Part shown: positions 1 through 12,000 of the stretch, piece after piece
Numbering within the stretch: position 1 is the stretch's first letter
Layout: every line of letters begins with the position of its first letter
Origin: Ciona intestinalis
Lineage: Eukaryota > Chordata > Ascidiacea > Phlebobranchia > Cionidae
Assembly (NCBI RefSeq): GCF_000224145.3
Contig: NW_004190423.2
Span: 251,494-315,493 of the forward strand
Reading direction: 5' to 3'
DNA length: 64,000 nt
The notes under the pieces: generated by a model
The model's input: only the letters and a program-made list of their open reading frames with translations
Told to the model about the DNA's origin: nothing
Database searches by the model: none
Translations under genes and position numbers: made by a program

Positions 1-3000
1 TTCCCCTCGTCACGATCAGTAGCCGTAACCATGGCAACCCTTGTACCAGGGGTCGTGTTCTCCAACACGGAGATCTTATATTGTTGGGGTTGGTCGAACA
101 CTGGGGAGTTGTCGTTGACATCACTCACCGTGATTGTCATCTAATAATGAGATAGTGTGATGTCATAATACAATAATAATGCAATATATATGTAACTTAT
201 ATATCCTAGCATGGCGGGGCAACGACAGTCGTTATAACACGGGTGTTCTGTTTCATACACCTTGTGTCAGCTTACGAGTTACCACGTATGTAACATTAAT
301 GGCGGCAGTGTAAAGCAGTTTAATGCCCAATAAGTGTCTTGCCCAAGGTCTTATCCGCCCACAATGATAGCAGCATCAAGCCTTGAACCCATAACCTCCA
401 TGTTAGAGGCAGGCGCACCAACCACATTCTACAATATACCTCTCCTTATGACATCATAATTACCTTCTTTGTTGTTTTCTTTCTATTGTTTCTAGAACCT
501 CTTACGTTATCCGTAGCAACTATCGTCAGTTTATGTTCCGATATTACTTCACGGTCCAGTGGTTTCACGAGTCGTATCTTGCCCTGTGTCATAATGGGTG
601 TTTATGACATCATAGCAACATCAAATAAATTTTATATTTGTTTACCAGAAAAAAAATTGTTTTGTAAAAATGCCTGGCAGCATATATAATATATAAATTT
701 TTTTATCTTAAATTTGAAACCTAATTGAAACCTTAAAAAAGAAGATTAAGAGCAAAATAATGATTTTTAAAACATGCTTTGGGTAAAAACTACTTGAGTA
801 AAAGCGCCAACTACAAAAAAGATGTTAACAAAAATGTTAGTTCAATAAATTCAACATTTTGAAATATTTACTTGAATATTACTGCCTAGTAACAACATAA
901 CAATAAATATCACTGTTCTAACTTATTGGTTATAATGTTTAAAGTTAAGAAGAAAATTGGGGGTTGGCCTGCCCCCCCTGGTTTGGTGCCTATAATACCA
1001 TACAACATATAATATTAGTAATATATATTTGTTGAAACGTTTACTGATTAAAGGAATAATTAATACCAATATTTGATGAATGGTAAAGAACCCCACCGCC
1101 CCATGTAACTTGTATGTTACATCACCATATGCTGAGTCATCGATATCCATAGCGATTGCTGACGTCACAATGCTGCCTGGTTGTAAATCTTCGGGGATTT
1201 CAATCTGGATGAAAAAGTTTCAAATATGGGATATTATAATAAGGTCCTATAGCCAAGTGCTCTTCAACCTTTTATGGGTTGGTGAACCCATAAAGTTGTT
1301 GCGACAAACTCATGCACCCCTGATTGCTTTAACTTAAAAAAAATGACGTTTCACATTTCCCAGTGATGCAAGATATAGAATTCATATAAAAAAAACTGTA
1401 GGAAAGTGGCTAAATTTGTTAAAAATGTTCAAAACTGAGTATTATTACTGAAAATTGTTGAAGTTTGTGATGCACCCTTGTATACCTTTTTGCACTGGTG
1501 CACCCCTGGCATATTTTGGTGCACCGTGCACACCGGTTGAAGAGCACTGCTATAGCTTATAGTAAGCGTTGAACGATGGGTCAGCAGATAGGACCTTATT
1601 AATTTCAAATGTCTAGTGCTATAACTGCTGCTTACATTGTATCTGAATGTTTGATCCTTATACAGATAGACATAAAGGTTCTTGGGCAAAAAAGTTAAAG
1701 AACATTTCTCCAATGGTTTACTAATGGGTTGTAGCAGCCTGGGTGTTGAGGTAATGGGTCAACTCTGGTCTAAATCCCAGTTACCATGGCGTGCCTCACT
1801 GTAGGACCTCACCCATATAGAATAGAATGTGCATATACAATGTTGGGGTAATAGGCCAACTCTAGTCTAACAAGAACCTCACCCACATAGAATACAATGA
1901 AAACACAATGTATAATCTTCCCACTCACATCATAGTTATCCTCAGTAAACACGGGGTAATTATCGTTGACATCATCGACCCTCACCCTCACGATGACCCT
2001 CGTTGACCTGGGTGATGGGAACCCATGGTCGCTCGCTGTTAGCGTGATGTTCACCCAACCAGGGCCACCGGGAGGCGATAGAACCTCACGATCGAGACGA
2101 GACTTGGTAACGAGGCTCGCTGATGATAAAGGTCAGGTTAATTAATTAAAGTTATCGTAATTTTATAATAAAACATTCCATCCTATACCGGCGATGTCTT
2201 TGTAGTAGACTTATAATTATACAAAGCAGATTTATTGCAACACGCAGATATTTAGAATAGAGTTGGCCCAATACTGTCATTACCCCCAACCCCACTACAC
2301 ACCAACTTACCCTCAAATCCCTACAACCCCACAACTACTCTGTCCTACACCCCATTCACCCACAGTATATACCAAAACTAATGTCCAATACTATTTTACC
2401 CCATCATTCACCCCTAAAACCCCCCAAACAGCAACTTACCCCCAACCCCGCCATCCAGGCCCACCAAGCCCCTCCCCGGACCCCCAACTTCATACGAAAC
2501 CCTCCCGTTCACCCCTTGGTCCACATCTCTGCCCCCGAACCCCATCAACATCGTCCCCACATCGCACTCCTCGTCTATGGATATGATGATGTCATCAGTG
2601 ATGATGTCACCAGTCTCCGTGGTTATAACGGGGGAATTGTCATTTTGGTCAACGATGTCAATCTGAAAAGTAACTAATTAGTTTGAAAATAGTTTTACTG
2701 CAAATGTTGTTCACCCCAAATTAGTTGGTCAGTTATTTTAAATTGCATATCAGCTGTTAAAAAATGGTGTTTTTTAGATTGTGTTAATAAGTAAAAAGTA
2801 AAATATATAAGTTGCCTTTCCAACATTTATTTTAATACACCAGTAATCTAAACATTTATTTAAATCTGCTTTAATTATTCACAAGCAACAAATAAATCAA
2901 TTAAACGAGTCCAACCTGTAACATCATATGTTGAATAGCATTGGCGACCTCCGGTGTGTAAGAAGCTTCGTCTCTCACACTGAACGTTATTGTGATTGAT

Positions 3001-6000
3001 GAACAAACCTCACGATCTACTGTTGTATGTGTCTGTGATGTCATAGTGGTTAGGTATGATGTCAGTGTGGTTAGGTGTGATGTCAGTGTGGTTAGGTATG
3101 ATGTCATAGTGGTTAGGTATGATGTCATAGTGGTTAGGTATGATGTCATTGTGGTTAGGTGTGATGTCATGAATCATTGTAACTCGTAAGCGGGCACGAG
3201 GTGTACGAAACAGAACACCCGTGTATATAACGACTAATGTTGCCCCACCATGCGAGGATAAATAAGTTACATACAGGTAACTTGTAAGCCGGCATGGGGT
3301 GTATGAACAGAACACCCGTGTTATAACGGTTGTCGTTGCCCCGCCAAGCGAGGATAATTAAGTTACATACGTGGTGACTCGTAAGCGGGCATGGGTGTTT
3401 TAAACATGTTATAACGACTGTTAAAACTTTATCAAAAAGGCGTGACCGTTACACCCTACAAACAGTATAATGTAATAAGTCATTTATTTTAACAACAAAA
3501 GAAAATAAAGCAAATCTGCATAGGATATCATATACATGTTATGTATGACATCATAATACTTACTGTTAAGTCATTAGAAGCTAGTGTGACATCACCACTA
3601 GATGAATTGAGGTGAAACCAAGATATTATTATGTCATTATCCGTCTGTATGACATCATCAATAGCCGTATCCACGACAACGGGTCTCCCTATGACATCAT
3701 AGATGGTTACTGATGTCATAGAGAACACGAGGTCAGAGTTGAGGTCGTCATCCGTGGCAACCAGGGTCGTAACCTTTGACCCAACAGGTGAATTTTCATG
3801 AACCTGAAATCAAAGAATAGCGAAGAAAAGTTTGTGTAAACAAAAAAAGCAAACAGAAATTTTCAGTTTTTGAGACAAAACCTCAAAGTTTGGATAAGTT
3901 CTCAGTTTACAGGGAAATAAAACATCTGTTAGAAAAGGTAAATAATTGGGTAATAATGAAATTAGGTTCTTTCAGGTTAAAATACTGCGTAAGCATATTG
4001 TTAGAAACATAAATGAATAAAACACGCAACTTCATAATTACCTGGATTCTGAGAAACGGAGACAGAAACCTCGGCCTGGAGTCGTTCACGTCATCGATGG
4101 TAACCGTAGCAACCGCCGTGCTTGACAGCGGGTTGGAAGCTCGATCGGTTGCCATGACAACCAAGCGGTATTGTGACATCACTTCACGATCCAGTGATTG
4201 ACCAGGCGCGACTGTAATGCTGCCTGAGTGATGTAATTATGGTTGGTATAAAATACTGGGTGTTATTTAGGTTTATAAACTTTATTATATTCTATACGTC
4301 ATACGGCACGCTATGGGACCTGGGATTTAGGCACGTTTTATCTTATATAGGTGAGATCCTGGTCAAGGACTCAAGATTTAAGCCAGCGTTGCCCCATCAC
4401 CCCAACACCCAGACTGTGTATACCTTACAACTGAATAAATGAAAGTACTCCCATAAAGATACAAAACACCACCTCACTCACCTGTGTCTCGATTGATGAC
4501 AAAATGGTCATAACCCCCGCTAACAATGGAATAAAACAACCGTCCATTGTCCCCTTTGTCTGGATCCGAAGCGCCCATGCGTGCGATCACATGACAGCAT
4601 CTCAAGTCTTCCCGAACACGAGTCCGAACCCTTCGAGCGCGACCGAAACTAGGGGTGTTGTCGTTTAGGTCGAGAACATTGATTGTCACAGTTGTTTGTG
4701 ATGTCATAAACCCAATGTCACTGGCTTGTATTGTTAGCTTTATGATGTCATCAATTAGCTCTTCTCGATCTAATAAAGAAGATTGTGATGTAACAATATG
4801 GGGTATGAACGATGTATATTGTTAATTAAACAAATTTAATAGTAAAATATAGAATGAAATCTCGATTTTTGTAGCAGTCAACTTAATGGTGACAAAAAAT
4901 AGTTAATTGTTATTTTAAACAAAAAGACCCTGTGTATTCTTTATCATCTCTAAACGATAAAACTATTTTTCTTGTTTTTTAGTAAAAGAAAACCTGCCAA
5001 TAAAGTAGGAATTACTTGCATTTTACTCAAAGCATAGAAATATCATATTATAGATAACAACAAAAATGTTATATTTTATTTATTTATGACATCATAATCC
5101 AACCTATATTGACAATTGTCCGTAAACTTCCAGTCAAAGAATCGATCGCGAAAAACCCTGACTCATCGTTTACTAGGGAATAAGTGACGTCAGCATTTCT
5201 TCCGTCATCGTTGTCAATGGCAACGATCGGTTGGGACTTTATAGAATTTTAAAATAATGGTAATTGAAGTAATTAATATTTATCTTTGATAAATTGTGTT
5301 GTTATAACAGTTATTCTGTTTCATACAACTCGCGCCTGCACATCGTGATTCTGACTGTTAAGTCATAACATAACATAATGTTCCATAAACAATACCTTGT
5401 GTTATACCAAATATATACCTTATGTTACATTAATTACTGATTAATAAAAGGAAATGAACCAAATTACAGTTTTTACAAAATATAAAGTCAAAAATGTGAA
5501 AAAGAAACCACTACCATGATACATAAATAAAAATGAAATTTTAAATAAAAAAACAATAAGTTTTACCACAAATCGTAGTTCGGTGCCTGGAGGGGAATTC
5601 TCGGTTATTTCTGCAATATAGGGGATTCCCACAAACCGGGGGGTTTCGTCATTAACATCATCGATTAGGATCTATAAGACAATCAGTTAAACCATGGGTA
5701 TTTTTGTGAAAAAGACTTGTTCAAACAGAACTAAATTTTACTAAAGAGCAACTTTAGGTTATATTATGCTTTGCAATAATTTCTTGCTATGTATATCGGC
5801 ACGTTTTATATTAGGTGGAATATAGTAGGGTGGGGGAAGATGGGACGCCCTTAGTTTAGTTTTCTCTTTACATTTGGTAGTAAACAAAGAACATTCAATG
5901 AATTATAAAACCGTATCTTCACGACTTCCACAGACCGTTGTTAATTGTTTAAAACACGATCAGGCTATTTTGATGTTAGGTGTTAAAGGTGTCCCATCTT

Positions 6001-9000
6001 CCCCCACTCTACTATATTATTCAATTTGTATCAGGTGTTATGCAAGTACAATCAGTTAAATAATATTTCATTATTGTTTAATTGTTACGTAACAATCACC
6101 TGCATTGTTCTTCTTGTGGTTCTAGAATTCTTTAAATCGCGAGGATTATCACGAGCTACCAGTTGTAAGTTGTATTCGCTTCGTGTTTCGCGATCTAATG
6201 ATTTCATCAGGTAGATGATTCCAGTCTGTGTGTTGTATTTATATGTTAGGATGGGAGAACCAGGGATCCTGGGTTCGAATCCAGGCCAGGAGGACCAGGG
6301 ATCCTGGGTTCGAACCCAGGCCAGGGTTGGAGAACCAGGGATCCTGAGTTCGAACCCAGGCCAGGGTTGGAGAATCAGGGATCCTGGGTTCGTATCCAAG
6401 CCAGGTTACCTTTGAATTTACAGAGAAAGTTCTATCTTCGTTTTCGATCGAAAATTCTATTTCTCCAAACTTTCCCGAATCCATGTCTTCTGCCACCAAG
6501 TGATAAACTGAAAACCCCATGACGGTATTTTCACTAAGGTTGATGCGGTTGGGAAACTGCACAAACTGGGGAGGATTATCATTTGCATCTGTTACATGAA
6601 TCTGAGTGAAGATCTGAAACACAAAATAAAATTTGTGTCATTTTTAACAAATGAATAACTTAATGTCTGTATGGTTACGGTAACAAATTAATCTTTTTAA
6701 TTACAAAAAGTTAAAGTTCTTTTTACGATAAAAATAATTAAAACAGAAAAAAAAAGAAAAAAGGAAAAAATATCAGTAAAAATTTATAGAGAAGTGAAAA
6801 CATATATAAAAAACTTCAACTACAAAACATATATAAAAGGCATGGCTGTTACATCCTAATAAATTAAATTAACAAAGTGTACAAAGTATTTTATCTATTT
6901 TAACAACCCACAATTCTTACAGTATCATTCTTGGGTATTTCCCCTCTATCCATAGCACATATTGTGACGTTATAGTAGGCCTCATGCTCCCTGTCGAGCT
7001 CCACCCCATGTGTGACGCGTAGTTCCCCATCCAGTGGTGAAATTGTAAAGGTGTCTGAAAACAAAGAATGTTTAATTTATCTTTTCGAATACAATAGCGA
7101 AGATCAGACTAATTATATATATACTAACCACAGGTCACTAATGGGTTGTCAAAATTGTCAGCCATACAGAAAAACAATCCTCCCCGAAAGTTACATTTAA
7201 ATCTGATGGCGAAGATGGGATTATTTAAAACAACGATGAGAAAAAAATGAGCAACAAAACGTTAACACAAAACAAGAGAGTTAGGCTTTAATAAATGTCC
7301 ACGTTCAAATGATATGGAAAAAGATAACAAGAGCAACTGTGTGATGAAATGGGAGCTGTAGGAACAATACGTGCTCAATAAAATGAACGGCAAACTACAA
7401 ACACAAAACGTAATAAACGTGATACTCACTGTCGTCGTTCCCAGTGACAATGGAATAGGTCACACGTCCATTGTCCCCGCTGTCCACGTCATAAGCGGTG
7501 AACTTAGCGATTTTGGGACCGAGGATGTTTTCCTGAACTTGGAACGAGGTTTCGGTTGAGCGGGAAAATATGGGAGCGTTATCGTTGACGTCATTTATCG
7601 TTATGACGACCTGTGTGACGTTGTTGTTTATTATAACCTAACATTAGGCACTTAAACGTGGTAAATAATAGCACCCTGCATGGGTTAATAGACCTCTAAG
7701 TATATAATTCATTGAAAAAATATAGTTGATGTAAACGAAGGATGGGGGTCAATGCTCAACGCTTCCACCATTGTAGGCATGTGTGTTCAAGACACTTAAC
7801 AACAATTGCTCCAACCCAGTGGTCACTAATGGGTGTTGGGGTAATGGCCGACCCCTGGCCATTTCTGGATAGTTGTTAATATATTGCAAAACTGGATAAT
7901 TAATTAATTAATTGCTTTAATTATTAAGTACTAAAAAATTAGGATCATGACGTCACCTTGGCAGAAGAGCTGAGCTGGACGTCATTTCCGTTATCTTGTG
8001 CGATGACGTCAAGCATCACGTGGTCACCCAACCGCTCATAATCGAGAACTTTGACGTTAGTGATGTCACCAGTGACGTCATTAATACGGAAAACACCACG
8101 GTCGTTGCCTGGAACATAAATATATATATGTTAATGGGTGTCATTGTAATGAATTCCTGGCCATAATCTAGCACCAATACTATTGGATGTTTCTCGTTGC
8201 AACATAACAGAATACACCAAGTGTTACTAAGTACGTAGCAAACAAAAACCTAGTCTACAACAATATAAGCACTTAAGGTCCCTTATCTGCTGGACATAAT
8301 GTTGCCAGCTATTTTTAGTCAGCCACTACAATAGTGCATTATGATGCATTATGATGCAAAAATGCACTATAGTAGTGACTGACTAAAAATAGTATTTGGG
8401 TAATGGGTCAAATCGGACCTAAATCTAAATACCAACCATGCCTAAGTAAACCAAATATACTCATAGTAGAGTGGGGGGAGACGGGACACCTTCAGCACAT
8501 AATATCCAAATAGTCACAACCCAACTTACCCCCTGATATCCGGTATCTTATCGTCCCATCTTTCCCGCTATCTACATCGGTGGCTTCGACGCCGAAGTCA
8601 CGTAATCGGTCATTCTCGTCCACTGTGACGTCATAAATGGATTTGGTAAACAATGGAGCATTGTCGTTGACGTCATCAATCTCGATGCGTAACTTCCGCG
8701 TTGTCTGATGGCGTAACAAACTTGATTATGACGTCATTGTCACATAGTATTAGAATTACTTACAGACAATGAAGGGATTCCATTATCCTGTGCCATGATG
8801 GTGACGTCATACACAGGTATTGTTTCGTAATCGGGGGAAATCCCCGGTTTAGTTGTGATGTCACCAGTGAGCTCATTCAAACGGAACACGGTACCTAAGT
8901 GACGTCATAATTAATTGGTAAAACAATTAGTTCCAGAAGTTCTGGACTTAAAAATCTCTTTTATATAAATACAAGAGAACATAGCACTAATGAATGAGCA

Positions 9001-12000
9001 CGTATTGCATAACACATAAATTATCATTTAAATATTGTAGATTGTACAAACCCAGTCACGAACTTGCCAAAATCAAATTATTGTTCTATTAATAACTGCT
9101 TAAAAAGTTACGTTAATTGTAAAACAAAGTAAATACCGAAGTCTTCTTGGCCGCTTGTGACGTAATAATTAACCCGCCCGTTATTTCCGCTGTCGTCATC
9201 GTCCGCCAAAATCGATCCGACCAAGATCCCACCCCCGATGTTCTGTGGTGAACACAAATAAAAATACATATATAGCAGGGTGGTTGAAGTTGGGACACAT
9301 TTAGCAAATAGTATCTAAATATCCTGATTGTGTTTTAAACAATTAACAACGGTCTATGGAAGTAGTGAGGATACAGTTTTATATTTATTTGAATGTTTTT
9401 TGTTTACTACCAAATGTGTCGAGAAAATAAATTGAAAAGGTGTCCCATCTTCCCCCACCCTACTATATAGCAGGGTGGGGGAAGATGGAACACTTTTTAA
9501 TTTATTATCTCAAAGCACGATCAGGATATTACGTGCTAACGGTATCTCGTCTCCCCCCACCTTTCTATATACTACACTTTGTAGTAACCCAATAAAAGTA
9601 ATTTTCAGTAGCTTAGTATAAACGAACGAGAATTAGCAACAAACTACAATTACATGTTTCAATTTAAAGTAAATTATTGAAAACAAATCACGACTCTAAA
9701 GTAAAGGTGGTATCAATGACGTCACACATCATGACGTCATAGATCATGGCGTAAAACAGTATTATCTAACCTCTTCCACGGAGATGTTGTTAAAACGAAC
9801 GAACCGTGGTCGATTGTCGTTCGCGTCTATTACATTGACCACTAGTGTCGCTGTGGAGCGGAGGAATCCTGAATCTGTGACGTCAACAGTGAGCTCTATA
9901 CTGCCTCCAGTGACGGATTCGTAATCCAAGGGTCCTGTAAGGAAAATACGTTAATAGGCTACAAACTCGAGGCTCAACACAATTGTGGACGTATGTGTCC
10001 TTGGGCAAGACACTTAACGGCAATTGCTTTAACCCAGTGGTCACTAATGGGTTGTAGCATTCTGGGTGTGGGGTAATGGGCCAACTATGGCCTAAATATG
10101 AAGCCTTTTGAAAAGAATTTCACTCATATAGAATAGAACAAAATAAAACGTATGTGACGTTATAAAACGTAACAATGTACTTACGTTCTAGAAACAAATC
10201 GGCTGTGTTGTCGTCATTGTGCGTCACAGAGAAGTATTCGCCATATCGAGGATTGGTGAGTGAGTATGATAATACGTCATTAACATCCGCGTCTGTCGCC
10301 TGTGACGTCATAAATGAAAATAAGTTGTGACGTAATAAATATTTATTGAATTCATCACATACAATAACATGACATGCCGAACTTAACATTTTAAATGTGT
10401 TTCAATTATCGTAATGAACAAATACCTTTAAAGTTGTGAGTTTTGTTCTGGGGGAATTTTCGATGACGTAGACATCGGTAAGTGGTCGGGGGAATACCGG
10501 GATATTGTCAATCTCGTCTATGACGTAGATAAAGAGGAAAGTTCGAGCGATTCGTGAAGAGGGACCGGGGTCACGTGCTAATATCGCGTACCTGTATACA
10601 GTGTTACGTCATATATCAATGACGTCACTAAGATACATATATGTTATGCTTGTATTACCCATAGTACTGTGGGGTAAGATGGGACACCTTTAGAACAAAA
10701 TATCCAAGTATCCTGATCGTGTTTTAAACAATTAACAACGGTCTATGGGAGTCGTGAGGACATGGTTTTTACAATTCTTTGAATGTTCTTGTTTACTACC
10801 AAATAGGACAGGAAAATAGAACGAAAACATGGACCATCTTTTATAATAACATTACATTATGTTTCACTCACCTTATCCTTTGCCGCTCCTCGTAATCCAG
10901 TTTCCTTGACAACCTTATCTCCCCACTTTTTCTACCTATGGTGACGTCACCGTGAGCGTCCTCTAGCGAGTAATATATTCTACCAAACTTTCCCGAGTCG
11001 TGGTCGGTGGCCGATGCCCGGAATATAAGCTCGCCGACTTCAGCTGTGGAAATTAACACAACATCGGGAATTGATATGTGTAATGAATGTGACTGATTGT
11101 TTTTCTGCATAGTTGACAATTTAGACAACCCATTAGTGACAATCGCTGTTAAGTGCTTTACTGAAAGAAACAAAAATAAAAAGACAAAACACCCATGTTT
11201 TAACGACTGTTGTTGCCCCGCCATGCGAAGATAAATAAGTTACATACGTGGTAACTTGTAAGCGGGCACGAGGTGTATGAAACAGAACACCCATGTTATA
11301 ACGACTGTCGTTGCCCCGCGATGCGAGGATAAATAAGTTACATACGTGGTAACTTGTAAGCTGGCACGAGGTGTATGAAACAGAACACCCGTGGTATAAC
11401 GACTGTCGTTGGCCCGCCATGCGAGGATAAATAAGTTACATTTACCCATAAATGCACAAAATGCTATTACTGCACAAAGTTGGCTAGTTGTCTTATATGT
11501 TATAGCATAATGTATTTATAATGCATGTTACCTAAACCCGCTATAGTTCACTACAGGCATATATTGATTACCGGCATAGGAGCCAAAACTAATACTCATA
11601 CATAATGTATGAAGCCTTGGTTATTTTAGTGCAACTTTGTGTTATTATATCCATGCATTAAGCAATGGTTCGCAACGTTAAGGTCACGACACGCTTGGAT
11701 TCTTTATCTGCAGCATATACGGATGTTTTAAAAATTCGTATTTTACATTAGGAAAAGTTTCGCGGTAGACGGTTTAAAAAACGCGATCATAAACTAGCAA
11801 GAACGTCCAACTAACATTGATATTTCAATATTTATAAAAGCTATGCATAAAAACGTATATTTGTTGTTAATATTTCTTGTACAAAAAAGGTTTGTTCTTT
11901 CATTGTATATGGGTGAGGTCCTACATTGAGGCATGCTTGAAATTTATGCTAAAAATGGCCATTACACCAACACTAAGAAATTGAAAGATATATATAGCAG

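Noticed and set aside
2263..2677. Proline-rich plus-strand ORFs
   Set aside because: Antisense shadows of the GC-rich cadherin exon 2440-2662.
2901..3315. ORFs rich in TSYLTTM or NHYDIIP
   Set aside because: They translate the 21-bp minisatellite; only the part at 2916-3032 is a cadherin exon.
3564..3803. Acceptor at 3019/3020 for the next cadherin exon
   Set aside because: It breaks phase with exon 3564-3803; the AG at 3033-3034 restores it.
6248..6412. tRNA gene suggested by GGTTCGAACCC
   Set aside because: Only a T-arm-like hairpin repeats; there is no acceptor stem, D arm or anticodon arm at the right spacing.
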